A stretch of 64,000 bases of DNA from Numidum massiliense (GTDB lineage: Bacteria; Bacillota; Bacilli; Thermoactinomycetales; Novibacillaceae), in the NCBI RefSeq assembly GCF_001375555.1, contig NZ_CTDZ01000009.1, positions 3,527,758-3,591,757 of the forward strand, in the 5' to 3' direction. Positions within the stretch are counted from its first letter, which is position 1, and every line of letters starts with the position of its first letter. Below are positions 42,764-52,337 of this stretch, piece by piece. The notes under the pieces are model-generated. The model searched no databases. It was not told the DNA's origin and saw only the letters and a program-made list of their open reading frames with translations. The translations under genes and the position numbers were made by a program.

Positions 42764-43690
42764 ATGAGGCATATCGCAAACAACGTTCAGGAACTGATCG
42801 GCCGTACGCCGATGATCCGCATACGGCATTTTTCTTTGCCCCATGGGGTTAACCTTTATGCTAAATTGGAAATGTTCAATCCGGGAGGAAGTGTGAAAGA
42901 CCGTCTTGGCGTCGCGCTCATAAAAGCGGGGGAAAAAAGTGGCGCCCTCGTCCCGGGAGGTACCATTATTGAGCCGACAGCTGGAAATACCGGTATAGGC
43001 CTAGCGTTGGCCGCAGTCGGGACAACGTATCGCGTCATCTTCGTCGTCCCAGAAAAGTTTTCACAAGAGAAGCAACAACTAATGCGCGCTTTAGGTGCGG
43101 AAGTCGTCAATACGCCGACGCAGCTCGGGATGAAAGGGGCAATCGCACACGCGCAAAAGTTAACAGAGGAAATCCCGAACGCCTATTGTCCGCAGCAATT
43201 CGGTAACCCGGCCAACCCCGAGGCACACTATCTAACGACCGGACCTGAAATTTGGGAACAGCTGGAGGGCAGCGTCGATGTGTTCGTCGCGGGTGCCGGC
43301 TCGGGCGGAACGTTTATGGGCGCCGCGCGCTTTTTAAAAGAGCAGCGAGAAGACGTCCGAACCGTCATCGTCGAGCCGGAAGGATCGGTCATAAACGGCG
43401 GCGAAGCGGGGTCACACCGGACCGAAGGGATTGGCATGGAGTTTTTACCCGACTATATGGACCGCTCATATTTTGACGACGTCCATACGATTACCGACGA
43501 AGACGCGTTTTACTACGTACGCGAGTTAGCGAAGCGGGAAGGCTTGCTCGTCGGCAGTTCCTCTGGGGCGGCATTCGCTGCGGCGTTACGCGAAGCGCAG
43601 CAAGCAAAAGTCGGCACGAATATCGCCGTTATTTTTCCCGACGGCAGCGAGCGCTATTTAAGCCAAAACATTTATGACTTCCCATCTTGA
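42764..43690 (+). CDS. mccA: O-acetylserine-dependent cystathionine beta-synthase
   Basis: A 308-residue PLP enzyme of the cysteine synthase family (MccA of B. subtilis is about 307 aa). The PLP Lys is in GGSVKDRLG, the substrate loop is EPTAGNTGIG, and the phosphate site is GAGSGGTFMG. Plain cysteine synthase CysK is similar, but the next gene encodes an MccB-type lyase and the pair in that order makes cysteine from homocysteine (reverse transsulfuration). ATG follows GAGGGAG. In B. subtilis the pair is under CymR/S-box-linked sulfur control. Confidence 0.82.
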   Translation: MRHIANNVQELIGRTPMIRIRHFSLPHGVNLYAKLEMFNPGGSVKDRLGVALIKAGEKSGALVPGGTIIEPTAGNTGIGLALAAVGTTYRVIFVVPEKFSQEKQQLMRALGAEVVNTPTQLGMKGAIAHAQKLTEEIPNAYCPQQFGNPANPEAHYLTTGPEIWEQLEGSVDVFVAGAGSGGTFMGAARFLKEQREDVRTVIVEPEGSVINGGEAGSHRTEGIGMEFLPDYMDRSYFDDVHTITDEDAFYYVRELAKREGLLVGSSSGAAFAAALREAQQAKVGTNIAVIFPDGSERYLSQNIYDFPS

Positions 43691-43812
43691 GGGCGCTTAC
43701 GTCGCGAATGTTATAACGATTCGGTAGAGGCTATTACCGACAACTGTTATCCGTCAACTGACGCAAACGGTATTCGTTCTTATATTTTTTTGTATAAGCG
43801 CGATATCATTGA

Positions 43813-44991
<1,179 letters not shown>

Positions 44992-45066
44992 TAGAAGTGT
45001 AGCATAGCGGTTAAGCGTGAGGCGTGCAAATGTATGAAAGTGTGCCTTCGTTTCAAGTGCGTGGCT

Positions 45067-45112
45067 TGCAGTGACTTGCGCTGCAGTGACTTGCGCTGCG
45101 GTGAGTTCGCGC
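45067..45112 (+). repeat. Three 15-bp tandem repeats before yuzD
   Basis: TGCAGTGACTTGCGC occurs twice exactly (45067-45081 and 45082-45096) and a third degenerate copy ends at 45112. They lie just upstream of the yuzD ribosome binding site. Confidence 0.75.
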
Positions 45113-45130
45113 TATAAGGGGGGTAGCAGC

Positions 45131-45472
45131 ATGATACAACAACGAGAGACGGTCGAGCTTGTCGTTTACGGAGCGAAACAAATATGTGCGAGTTGTATTA
45201 ACCAACCGTCGTCGGAAGAAACGGTTAGTTGGTTACAGGCGGCGCTAAGCCGCGATTACGGGGATACTGTACACGTCCGTTACATTGATGTGGAGGAAGT
45301 GCCCGAGGCGGCGAGTGAAAGTGAGCAGCGCTTTATCGAAGGTATTATGCAGGACGAATACGCTTATCCGTTAATCGTCTTGAACGATGAAGTCGTCGCC
45401 GAAGGAAACCCGCGCTTAAAGGTGATCCGCAGCAAGTTGGAGCAACTCGGGATTAGGCGAACGTCTCGATAG
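45131..45472 (+). CDS. yuzD: YuzD family protein (DUF1462)
   Basis: A 113-residue protein with a thioredoxin-like fold pattern: VELVVYGAKQICASCINQPSS, with a CxxC at about residues 18-21, then a helix and VHVRYIDVEEV. The end YPLIVLNDEVVAEGNPRL is the conserved YuzD C-terminal strand. A redox or metal role is plausible; none is proven. ATG 45131 follows AAGGGGGG; an in-frame ATG 20 codons earlier falls in the tandem repeats and is unlikely. YuzB follows. Confidence 0.85.
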   Translation: MIQQRETVELVVYGAKQICASCINQPSSEETVSWLQAALSRDYGDTVHVRYIDVEEVPEAASESEQRFIEGIMQDEYAYPLIVLNDEVVAEGNPRLKVIRSKLEQLGIRRTSR

Positions 45473-45549
45473 CGAATTGCAACGAGATTGACTCCATTAC
45501 ACCGATAGTTGTACGATATGTGCGGTGGTTAGAATGGAGTGATGGACAC

Positions 45550-45816
45550 ATGCGGCCACTTGTGGAATTTTGCGTAAGCAATTTAACGCCAGAAGTGGAG
45601 AAAGTGAAAGAGGAACTCGAACGAGACGATGATATAGATGTGGTGGAATACAGCTGCTTAGGAAATTGCACGGAGTGTTACGTACGACCGTATGCGCTTG
45701 TCGATGGCGAATTTATCGCAGCCGATTCGGGTCCAGAACTACTCGTCGCGATTCGAGAAGCGATCAACGAGCAAACGAGTATGTGGGATGAACTAGACCG
45801 CCTGTTAGACGACTAA
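45550..45816 (+). CDS. yuzB: YuzB family protein (DUF1450)
   Basis: An 88-residue protein with a conserved Cys arrangement: VEFCVSN near the N-terminus and YSCLGNCTECY (about residues 35-45), which looks like a metal or Fe-S binding loop. The end is acidic and helical. No biochemical role is known. ATG 45550 gives the family start RPLVEFC. The gene is next to yuzD as in B. subtilis. Its stop lies in the loop of the terminator. Confidence 0.87.
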   Translation: MRPLVEFCVSNLTPEVEKVKEELERDDDIDVVEYSCLGNCTECYVRPYALVDGEFIAADSGPELLVAIREAINEQTSMWDELDRLLDD

Positions 45817-45833
45817 AGTCACAGGCGGTTTTT
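45797..45833 (+). terminator. Terminator of yuzD-yuzB
   Basis: ACCGCCTGT (45797-45805) pairs with ACAGGCGGT (45821-45829), followed by TTTTT. The yuzB stop codon is in the 15-nt loop. Confidence 0.85.
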
Positions 45834-46120
45834 CGTATTTTTGGATCTACCTCATCGTTCTTCTTTCCTCCCTTGCCGCTCACCCTCATACACAACCAGC
45901 TCAGTTTTCTTCGTCCGCAGTGAGCGACACCGTTTGCTACACCCAGTAGACACTATAAAAAAGAAAGGAATCTCTCATTAAATCAATCAACCTGATTTTA
46001 AAATAGGTTAATCGAAAGTTAAACAAGAGTCATGTAATTTTTTGCGTATTACACGACTAGGAAAAGGCTTGTCTCAGTGAGGGGAATTAGAGTGCATCGG
46101 ATGGGACGTACGTCTTTCTG
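45834..46120 (+). other. Intergenic region without recognisable genes
   Basis: 287 bp with stop codons in all frames and no hairpin terminator. I see nothing in it beyond a pyrimidine-rich start. Confidence 0.6.
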
Positions 46121-46663
46121 TTAAAACTTCTCCTCAAAGTCGAAGTTGACCGGCACATCCGGTAAATCGTCTGTCGGTTCCAAGTTCGCCGACGAGACGG
46201 ACGAGTCGACTTCCGTTAGCTAGAACGCACCGAACCGTACGGTGCCTTGTTTCGGTTAAAAAGACGCCGATCCAAATCGATTTGCTACTAAGTGGTGTGA
46301 TCATATGCGAGTCATCCTTTCGCTCGATTAATCGTTGGAAAAAGCGACAGAATTGTCCGGGTGTCATTAAGTGATACTGTTTGAATGCGCGTATAAACGC
46401 TTCGTACGATCCAAATTAGTACGAGAGGGCGATGTCAATCAGCGGCCCTTCGCCGTAAATTAAATCGCTCGCCGCGTTCGTCAGACGACATTTATATGTA
46501 TATTCATACACTGATATTTTTACATGATGGCAAAAAATACGATGAAAATTACAAAGTAAAAAATGACGTGTTTTGCTATATCTTTAATCATAATGATTTT
46601 ATTTAAGTGGTTTTTAATACAATCGATCGCCGCGTGTACGGTCGCTTCATGTACTTTGTACAC
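46121..46663 (-). pseudogene. AraC-family transcriptional regulator pseudogene
   Basis: Read on the minus strand, this stretch encodes both helix-turn-helix motifs of an AraC-type regulator in two frames. The first gives AIDCIKNHLNKIIMIKDIAKHV and stops. One extra T in the T6 tract near 46555 would join it to the second frame: FHRIFCHHVKISVYEYTYK, then RLTNAASDLIYG and DIALSY. An in-frame TAA (plus-strand TTA, 46416-46418) sits where CAA would be expected, followed by FGSYEAFIRAFKQYHLMTPGQF. After the HTH the frame seems to change again; a short frame ending at 46121 reads DDLPDVPVNFDFEEKF. The C-terminal part is not identified. Confidence 0.75.
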
Positions 46664-46922
46664 GCATCGTTTTTTGATATTTTTTGCGGTCTTTACAGCC
46701 GGAAAAGCATGTTAGTTGAGCGCATTCACTTTCGAACATTGTCCCTCAATTGGCAAAACTCTTCAAACAGCACACGGACGCTGGGACTACGGCGAACCAC
46801 AGACGGTGTAGGCAAAGTTGAAAAGAAATGCTTACTTATTTTGTCGGATTAATGTTGATATAGTTATAACAGAGTAGTAAAATGAACATAGAACGTATAT
46901 TCTACAGGAGGAATCAGACATA
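46664..46922 (+). other. Intergenic region before the Spo0E-like gene
   Basis: A run of 80 open codons exists here, but its composition and overlap with the AraC remnant argue against a real gene. A GTTGATATAGTTATAACAGAG segment near 46852 may hold the promoter of the Spo0E-like gene; boxes cannot be assigned firmly. Confidence 0.5.
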
Positions 46923-47171
46923 GTGAATCAGTTGGAAGACGCGATCGAACACTTGCGGGAGCAAATGGTAACGCTTGCGTTACGCGTTGGGCTAGACCAC
47001 CCGGAGGTGTACCGATTGAGTCGGCAAATCGACCAATTACATACGGAATGGTGTCACCTTAAACGCGGCGAGGCGCGTGCAGATGTGCGGGCAGATGCGG
47101 GCAACACATACAGCATTAACCGCTTTACATCCAAATTGCGCGAAGAACGGGCGGCACTCGCTTTTGCGTAA
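46923..47171 (+). CDS. Spo0E-family aspartyl-phosphate phosphatase
   Basis: An 82-residue protein. The first 45 residues fit the Spo0E pattern: LEDAIEHLREQM, VGLDHPEVYRLSRQIDQLH with the S-x3-D signature (SRQID), then TEW. These proteins dephosphorylate Spo0A~P and delay sporulation. The Ala/Arg-rich C-terminal part is an extension not needed for activity. The GTG start has GGAGGAA about 11 nt upstream, a wide spacing. Confidence 0.8.
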   Translation: MNQLEDAIEHLREQMVTLALRVGLDHPEVYRLSRQIDQLHTEWCHLKRGEARADVRADAGNTYSINRFTSKLREERAALAFA

Positions 47172-47243
47172 GGTTGAGCAACACCGTTTTTCTTTGTATA
47201 CTTAAAGTACATAAAAACATCTCAACCACCGAGAGGGGGAAAG

Positions 47244-47603
47244 ATGATGATTCACATTAGTGAACAAGCTAGCTTCAAAATTAAAGATATGATGGCGGAA
47301 TTAGGCGATAGAGACAACTTATACTTGCGAATTGGCGTGAAAGCCGGTGGCTGCAGCGGCTTTACGTACGGCATGGGATTCGATAAAGAAAAGCACGAGG
47401 ACGATCAATTGTTTACAGAACAGGGGCTCTCTGTCGTCGTCGACGCAGAAAGCTTACCGTTAATTGACGGCTTAGAAGTCGACTATAAAGAGTCGATGAT
47501 GGGTGGCGGCTTTACATTAACGAATCCGAACGCGATCGCCACGTGTGGCTGTGGGACGTCGTTTCGTACGGCGAAGCGAGAGGGACAGCCGGAGGAGTGC
47601 TAG
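47244..47603 (+). CDS. erpA: A-type iron-sulfur cluster carrier (ErpA/YutM-like)
   Basis: A 119-residue HesB/IscA-family protein. The three cluster cysteines are in KAGGCSGFTYGM (about residue 37) and the C-terminal CGCGTSF (about residue 102). It passes Fe-S clusters to target enzymes. Two ATGs start the frame; GAGAGGGGGA precedes them. yutM is close to yutI, yuzB and yuzD in B. subtilis, in agreement with this window. A long terminator hairpin follows. Confidence 0.92.
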   Translation: MMIHISEQASFKIKDMMAELGDRDNLYLRIGVKAGGCSGFTYGMGFDKEKHEDDQLFTEQGLSVVVDAESLPLIDGLEVDYKESMMGGGFTLTNPNAIATCGCGTSFRTAKREGQPEEC

Positions 47604-47631
47604 TCACTAACTGCATGGCGTACAATAAAAA

Positions 47632-47722
47632 AAACACACCAACCTACATTGTGATAAAACGCGCGAACGGCTGTCCGATCAGTCAGCAGTTGCGTGACAG
47701 TGGTGGATGGTGTGTTTTTTTG
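47632..47722. terminator. Long-loop bidirectional terminator after erpA
   Basis: AAACACACCA (47632-47641) pairs with TGGTGTGTTT (47708-47717), with A-rich and T-rich flanks on the outer sides. The 66-nt inner part can form further pairs. It serves the convergent zinc-ribbon gene as well. Confidence 0.7.
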
Positions 47723-47743
47723 TTATAGGGCGCACAAATGCCT

Positions 47744-48013
47744 TTACGGCATTTGTGTCTCTTGGATACCGAGCGATTCTTCTTTGCCGCACCGTTTGCA
47801 ATAAAAGACGTGCATACAGTGCGACGCTTCCAGATCGACGTAACGGTTCGTCAGGCGCAAGTCATCGCTTTCGCGGTAAGGGCTGTAGTTCGCAAAGTAA
47901 TCTTGCAGTTTACCGGCATCTGTCATTGGCCGTTCACACGTCGGGCACGGTGCGACTGCCGCTTTTAAGCCGTTACAGACGGGGCAGCCGAAAGGAACGT
48001 TACTTTCGCTCAC
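47744..48013 (-). CDS. Small zinc-ribbon protein, function unknown
   Basis: An 89-residue protein that I cannot assign to a named family. It has three CxxC motifs: CPVC (about residue 10), CPTC (23) and CKRC (72), the last after HCMHVFYC. That is enough for one or two structural zinc sites. The middle part is rich in Tyr/Asp/Arg. The GTG start has GGGAGTGA upstream, inside the end of the preceding 2-TM gene, only 7 bp apart, so the two are probably coexpressed. Confidence 0.65.
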   Translation of the reverse strand: MSESNVPFGCPVCNGLKAAVAPCPTCERPMTDAGKLQDYFANYSPYRESDDLRLTNRYVDLEASHCMHVFYCKRCGKEESLGIQETQMP

Positions 48014-48020
48014 GTCGATG

Positions 48021-48236
48021 TCACTCCCGCCGATTTAACGCGCGCGTCTTCCCGACGTACAACGCTAACAGCAGTAAAGTAAGTAACGCTACGGCTGCAC
48101 CGAAAAAGATGCGGCTGCCGTCGAGCCAAAAGGCACCGAAAATCAATAGAGGAATACCGATCGTTGCGATGACGAGAAATGCATGGTACATGCGGGCTTT
48201 AAACAATCTGTGCGCATTGCTTTGCTCCGAGTTCAC
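48021..48236 (-). CDS. Small two-helix membrane protein, function unknown
   Basis: A 71-residue protein with two hydrophobic helices (about residues 17-37 and 43-63) and short charged ends (HRLFKARMYH, KTRALNRRE). No family was recognised. The GTG start has AAGGAGG 11 nt upstream. It precedes the zinc-ribbon gene in a likely two-gene unit. Confidence 0.6.
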   Translation of the reverse strand: MNSEQSNAHRLFKARMYHAFLVIATIGIPLLIFGAFWLDGSRIFFGAAVALLTLLLLALYVGKTRALNRRE

Positions 48237-48447
48237 GGCATCTGCCCTCCTTGCCGCTAGTATGAAGCAAGGGGGCGTGTTTTACGCACGAGACTATACT
48301 ACCAATATACGCCAAGTACACCGCCGTTTAACTTGGCACACCCACATACGCTAATCGGTTACACTATTTCGGTTGCAACAATCTGTCGCATGAATCGGTT
48401 ACGCCATTGGTAGCAGTTTGACAGTTGAATATGTTGGCGTTGTAGTC

Positions 48448-49449
48448 TCAAAAGCTCATATTAGAACTGTGACCGGGTTGTAACTTCGCTTCCGGATCGA
48501 TATACTGCTTGGCGTTGTTCACGGCCGTCGGCGCCTCGCCGAAGCCGCTGGCGATTAGCTTGACCTTCCCGGGGTACGTGCTTATGTCTCCCGCGGCGTA
48601 TATACCGGGAATATTCGTCTCCATTTTCGAATTGACGACGATGGATCCTTTCTCGATCTCTAGTCCCCAATCTTTAATCGGACCGAGCGAGGAAATAAAA
48701 CCGTAATTGACGATGAGTGAGTCGACTTCCACGTCAGTCGTTTCTTTACTTTTCTTATCGATGAGAGTGATGCGTTCGATTTTGTCCCCGCCGTGTAAAC
48801 GGGCAATTTCTTTTGGGGTGACGATGTTGACGCTCGAGTTGAACAAGTTTTCCACACTGTGTTCGTGGGCGCGAAATTGGTCGCGTCGGTGTACGAGCGT
48901 CACTTCGTCGGCGATTGGTTCTAGCATGAGCGCCCAGTCGACGGCGGAATCTCCGCCTCCGGCAATCATGACGCGTTGCCCTTGAAACGATTGCATATCA
49001 CTCACAAAGTAGTGTAAGTTTTTACCTTCATACCGCTCGGCATCCGGCAGGCGTAACTTACGCGGTTCGAAGGCACCGACGCCAGCGGTAATAATAATCG
49101 TTTTAGCAAGATGGGTTCCTTTTTGCGTCGTCATTAAAAAATGGTCGCCTTGCTTCTCGACGTTCAGCACTTTCTCTTCGAGGCACACCGTCGGATTAAA
49201 GTGGCGGGCTTGTTCGGTTAAGTTGTCCACTAACTCTTTGGCGCGCACTTTCGGGAATCCGGCGACGTCGTATATGTACTTTTCTGGATATAGTGCCGCT
49301 AGCTGCCCGCCGAGTTGCGGCATACTGTCCAATATTTTAACCGACGCGTTTCGCATCCCCCCGTAAAATGCTGCGAAAATTCCGGTCGGTCCACCGCCAA
49401 TGATCGTAATATCGTACAGTTTTTCTTCACGAAAAGCGTCTTCGGCCAT
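48448..49449 (-). CDS. yumC: Ferredoxin/flavodoxin-NADP+ reductase (YumC type)
   Basis: A 333-residue FAD enzyme of the thioredoxin-reductase-like FNR class (B. subtilis YumC is 332 aa). FAD motif [17 protein letters not shown] (about residue 17), NADP motif [13 protein letters not shown] (about 162) and the C-terminal ATG-like [25 protein letters not shown] are clear. The redox-active CxxC of thioredoxin reductase is missing, as expected. It could supply electrons to the P450 at 26 kb; that is inference. GGAGGTG precedes the ATG. yumB lies divergently. Confidence 0.93.
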   Translation of the reverse strand: MAEDAFREEKLYDITIIGGGPTGIFAAFYGGMRNASVKILDSMPQLGGQLAALYPEKYIYDVAGFPKVRAKELVDNLTEQARHFNPTVCLEEKVLNVEKQGDHFLMTTQKGTHLAKTIIITAGVGAFEPRKLRLPDAERYEGKNLHYFVSDMQSFQGQRVMIAGGGDSAVDWALMLEPIADEVTLVHRRDQFRAHEHSVENLFNSSVNIVTPKEIARLHGGDKIERITLIDKKSKETTDVEVDSLIVNYGFISSLGPIKDWGLEIEKGSIVVNSKMETNIPGIYAAGDISTYPGKVKLIASGFGEAPTAVNNAKQYIDPEAKLQPGHSSNMSF

Positions 49450-49753
49450 GTGTCATAAACACCTCCGTCATTTTGCATCCAGTAACTATTATAAGTGTTA
49501 TCCGTATTGATTAAAAGGATTTTGGAAAAAGCGGTAATGAGATAAAAAATGTAACAAAAAAGACAACAATTTCATGGAACATCGCGAGGAAAAACCTTTC
49601 TTATTAGCGAATATGAAGCGTTTACCTGTTGCAAAATACTTGTGAACGATTTATCATAGATACTGTTGTGAGGGATTTGTGAACGGATAATCACACTAGT
49701 GAATTTGTGAGCAGTCACACACACTGTTACTACATTTGGGAAGTGATCAAAGG
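49450..49753 (+). other. Divergent region between yumC and yumB
   Basis: The 304-bp gap holds the TTGTGA repeat cluster (annotated separately) near the yumB side. Nothing else is recognisable on the yumC side. Confidence 0.55.
49640..49720. promoter_or_regulatory. Cluster of TTGTGA/TCACAC elements upstream of yumB
   Basis: TTGTGA starts at 49640, 49666, 49677 and 49705; TCACAC at 49691 and 49715. Two dyads result: TTGTGA-N8-TCACAC and TTGTGA-N4-TCACAC. The half-site equals that of Rex and CRP/FNR-like regulators, but the spacing differs from the usual N6. Rex control of NADH dehydrogenase is known in Bacillus. Confidence 0.5.
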
Positions 49754-50959
49754 ATGAGTCAATTGAAGAAGATCCTCATTTTGGGTGCGGGTTACGGCGG
49801 CATTGTGACCGCGATTAATTTACAAAAACAACTCGGCTTCAATGAGGCAGAAGTGACACTTGTGAACATCAACGATTACCATTACATTACGACACACCTG
49901 CACGCGCCGGCTGCAGGGACGTTTCCGCACGACAAGACGCGCGTCAAGATCGACGACCTTCTCGACGGAAACAAAGTTAACTTTATACAGGACGCCGTGA
50001 CGAAAATTCGTCCAGACGACCAACTCGTCGAATTGAAAAACCGCGAAGAGCCGCTTGCGTACGACTATTTGGTCGTCGGATTAGGGAGCGCGCCTGCAAC
50101 GTTCGGCATTGAAGGTCTGTTAGAAAACTCGATGGTCATTCGTAACATTAACAGCGTGCGCATGATTCGGACGCACATTGAGTATATGTTTTCCCGTTAT
50201 CGCAATGAGCCGGACCGCGATGACTTAGTGACAATCGTCGTCGGCGGCGCTGGCTTTACCGGCATCGAATTTGTCGGCGAATTGGCATACCGCATGCCGG
50301 AGCTATGCAAGGAGTACGACATTCCCCGGGAAAAGGCGCGCATCATTAACATTGAAGCAGCGCCAACGGCACTCCCCGGTTTTGACAAAGAGCTCGTCGA
50401 ATACGCGATGGAGACGCTCGAACGACGCGGCGTCGAATTTATGATCGGTACACCGATTAAAGCGTGTCAAGAAGACGGTGTCGTCGTCGGCGATGACGAA
50501 GAAAAGATTAAAGCGGCGACCGTCGTTTGGACCGGTGGGGTTACCGGAAACCCCCTTGTCGCTGACGCAGGTTTTGAGGTGAACCGCGGCCGCGTACAAG
50601 TGGACGAATATTTGCGTGCCCCGAATTACGACAACGTGTTTATCGTCGGGGACTCCTCGCTCATTTTCAACGAGGAAACGGGACGTCCATTCCCGCCAAC
50701 AGCACAAATGGCGACGCAGCAAGGCATCAATTTGGCCAAAAACTTAGTGACACTCGTCCGCGACGGGGGAGCGCTCACGACGTTTAAATACGAGCCGAAA
50801 GGAACCGTAGCCTCCCTCGGTAAAGGGGAAGGGATCGGCGTCGTCGGCAAGAAGAAACTGTTCGGCTGGCAAGCAGCGCAAATGAAGAAAATAATTGACT
50901 TGCGCTACTTGTACATGATCGGCGGCATATCCCTCGCGATGAAGAAAGGACAGTTCTAA
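49754..50959 (+). CDS. yumB: Type II NADH dehydrogenase (YumB-like)
   Basis: A 401-residue monotopic NAD(P)H:quinone oxidoreductase. FAD motif ILGAGYGGIVTAINL, NADH motif VVGGAGFTGIEFVGEL (about residue 160) and the C-terminal VFIVGDSSLIFNEETGRPFPPTAQMATQQG are typical. The amphipathic C-terminal helix for membrane contact is present. It oxidises NADH and reduces menaquinone without pumping. ATG 49754 is chosen over TTG 49736; GGAAGTGA lies upstream. yumB neighbours yumC in B. subtilis. Confidence 0.9.
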   Translation: MSQLKKILILGAGYGGIVTAINLQKQLGFNEAEVTLVNINDYHYITTHLHAPAAGTFPHDKTRVKIDDLLDGNKVNFIQDAVTKIRPDDQLVELKNREEPLAYDYLVVGLGSAPATFGIEGLLENSMVIRNINSVRMIRTHIEYMFSRYRNEPDRDDLVTIVVGGAGFTGIEFVGELAYRMPELCKEYDIPREKARIINIEAAPTALPGFDKELVEYAMETLERRGVEFMIGTPIKACQEDGVVVGDDEEKIKAATVVWTGGVTGNPLVADAGFEVNRGRVQVDEYLRAPNYDNVFIVGDSSLIFNEETGRPFPPTAQMATQQGINLAKNLVTLVRDGGALTTFKYEPKGTVASLGKGEGIGVVGKKKLFGWQAAQMKKIIDLRYLYMIGGISLAMKKGQF

Positions 50960-51019
50960 TATAAGCGAACGATTATAGGTCATCAGCTAATAAATGGAAA
51001 ATAAATGAGTGATCTTGTA

Positions 51020-51050
51020 GCCGGATCCGTGCGGGTTCGGCTTTCTTTTT
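51020..51050 (+). terminator. Terminator of yumB
   Basis: A 9-bp stem with wobbles (51020-51028 with 51033-51041) followed by TTCTTTTTCC. Confidence 0.75.
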
Positions 51051-51119
51051 CCGATTGCTAACGGGACTGTTTTTCTGTACACTTAATGTGATTTGCCTCT
51101 GTAAGGGAGTGAGTACCGA

Positions 51120-51386
51120 ATGCAAATGAATATATACCAATTTATAGTTTCCATTCCACTATTTATGGTGTTGGCCTTTGGACTCGGGTTTATTTTAAAC
51201 ATGATCGTGAAAACGACGTGGATGCCGATCGTTTTATATTTCCTCATTGCGGGTTATTCCGTGTTTGACCGCATCGGCGAGCTACGCACCTCCGATTATG
51301 TCATTCTCATATCTGGTTTGGTCGGAGTCGCACTCAGCAGTTACGTCATTGTCCTACTACGCAAAAAAGGGTTTCGCATGTTTTGA
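51120..51386 (+). CDS. yuiB: YuiB family membrane protein
   Basis: An 88-residue protein with three hydrophobic helices (about residues 5-28, 33-50 and 58-80). The region with GLGFILNMIVKTTWMPIVLYFLIAGYSVFD matches the YuiB pattern. Function is unknown. ATG is preceded by AAGGGAG. It stands between yumB and the 3D-domain gene as yuiB does in B. subtilis. Confidence 0.8.
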   Translation: MQMNIYQFIVSIPLFMVLAFGLGFILNMIVKTTWMPIVLYFLIAGYSVFDRIGELRTSDYVILISGLVGVALSSYVIVLLRKKGFRMF

Positions 51387-51447
51387 CAGCGGCTTACGCA
51401 TACTGCACACACTCTGCCAGCGACGCTTCTGCCGCGACGCAGCTTGG

Positions 51448-51474
51448 ACCGGTTCATGGTGAACCGGTTTTTTT
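51448..51474 (+). terminator. Terminator of yuiB
   Basis: A perfect 9-bp stem ACCGGTTCA/TGAACCGGT (51448-51456 with 51460-51468) with a 3-nt loop and T6. Confidence 0.9.
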
Positions 51475-51548
51475 GTGTATATTTTTCTTCCCCCTAACAG
51501 AAGCTAACGGCTGATTAAAAATCCCAGATGCTTAAGGAGGGGGAGTCT

Positions 51549-52337
51549 ATGTTTAGTCTCTTGTATAGGAGAAGAAAAACAGTGCTGCTTCTCTTAGGTG
51601 CATCGTCCATCGTGCTAGCTGGAAGTTATGCCGTAGCCCCGCACATCACGAATGAGCGCGCTGGTCAGCCACAAGGCGCGAGCGTGTCGTCCGCAAAGGA
51701 GAGAAAGGATCGAACAGCTCGCGCAACAAACGAGTCAGAAATAAAGAAGCCGAAAGCGAACGAGTCGGACGCGACAAAATCAGCAGTAAATAAGCTAAAA
51801 GTAAATAAGGCGAAGGTAACTAAGCCAAAAGTAAGTAGGGCAAAGGTAACTAAGCCAAAAATAAGTAGGGCAAAGGTAAATAGGTCAAAAGGTAAAGTGG
51901 TGAAGGCGACGAAAGCGACGCTACCTCACCCGCCGGGCGAGTTGTCTCGTTACGAACGGGTCGAAGTAGTAGCGACAGGTTATACGGCAGGCTATGAATC
52001 GACTGGAAAAACAGTGTCCCATCCGGCATACGGGATCACGAAGTCCGGCGTACACGTCCATCGGGGGATTTACTCGACGATCGCCGCCGACCCCGACGTC
52101 TTTCCGATTGGTTCCATTTTGTACATTCCCGGCTACGGCTACGGCATCGTCGCCGATACCGGTTCCGCCATAAAAGGGAACCGGATCGACCTCTACTTCG
52201 ATACAGTAGACGATGTGTATCGGGAGTGGGGGAAAAAGGCGACTGCGGTATACGTCCTTGAACGCGGGAGCGGGGAGCTCACTCAAGAGAGGTTTGAATC
52301 TTACAACCGCTTTGCCGAAATGAACGGTTCGTACTAA
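51549..52337 (+). CDS. yuiC: 3D-domain cell-wall protein (YuiC-like)
   Basis: A 262-residue exported protein: N-terminal anchor/signal helix (about residues 12-30), a Lys-rich linker with pentapeptide repeats, then a 3D (Asp-Asp-Asp) domain in the last 120 residues. The domain reads [38 protein letters not shown], and [10 protein letters not shown], including the conserved aspartates (D-D-D). This fold is that of MltA/Sps lytic transglycosylases. YuiC of B. subtilis is such a stationary-phase protein. ATG 51549 follows AAGGAGGGGGAG. Confidence 0.87.
   Translation: MFSLLYRRRKTVLLLLGASSIVLAGSYAVAPHITNERAGQPQGASVSSAKERKDRTARATNESEIKKPKANESDATKSAVNKLKVNKAKVTKPKVSRAKVTKPKISRAKVNRSKGKVVKATKATLPHPPGELSRYERVEVVATGYTAGYESTGKTVSHPAYGITKSGVHVHRGIYSTIAADPDVFPIGSILYIPGYGYGIVADTGSAIKGNRIDLYFDTVDDVYREWGKKATAVYVLERGSGELTQERFESYNRFAEMNGSY
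51786..51890 (+). repeat. Seven 15-bp repeats encoding Lys-rich pentapeptides in yuiC
   Basis: Units start at 51786 and every 15 bp. They encode [30 protein letters not shown] and VNRSK. The last copies repeat as a 30-bp dimer. Likely a variable-length wall-spanning linker. Confidence 0.85.

Noticed and set aside
46607-46852. 81-codon open frame on the plus strand
   Set aside because: It overlaps the AraC remnant on the other strand, has no ribosome binding site and no protein-like pattern.
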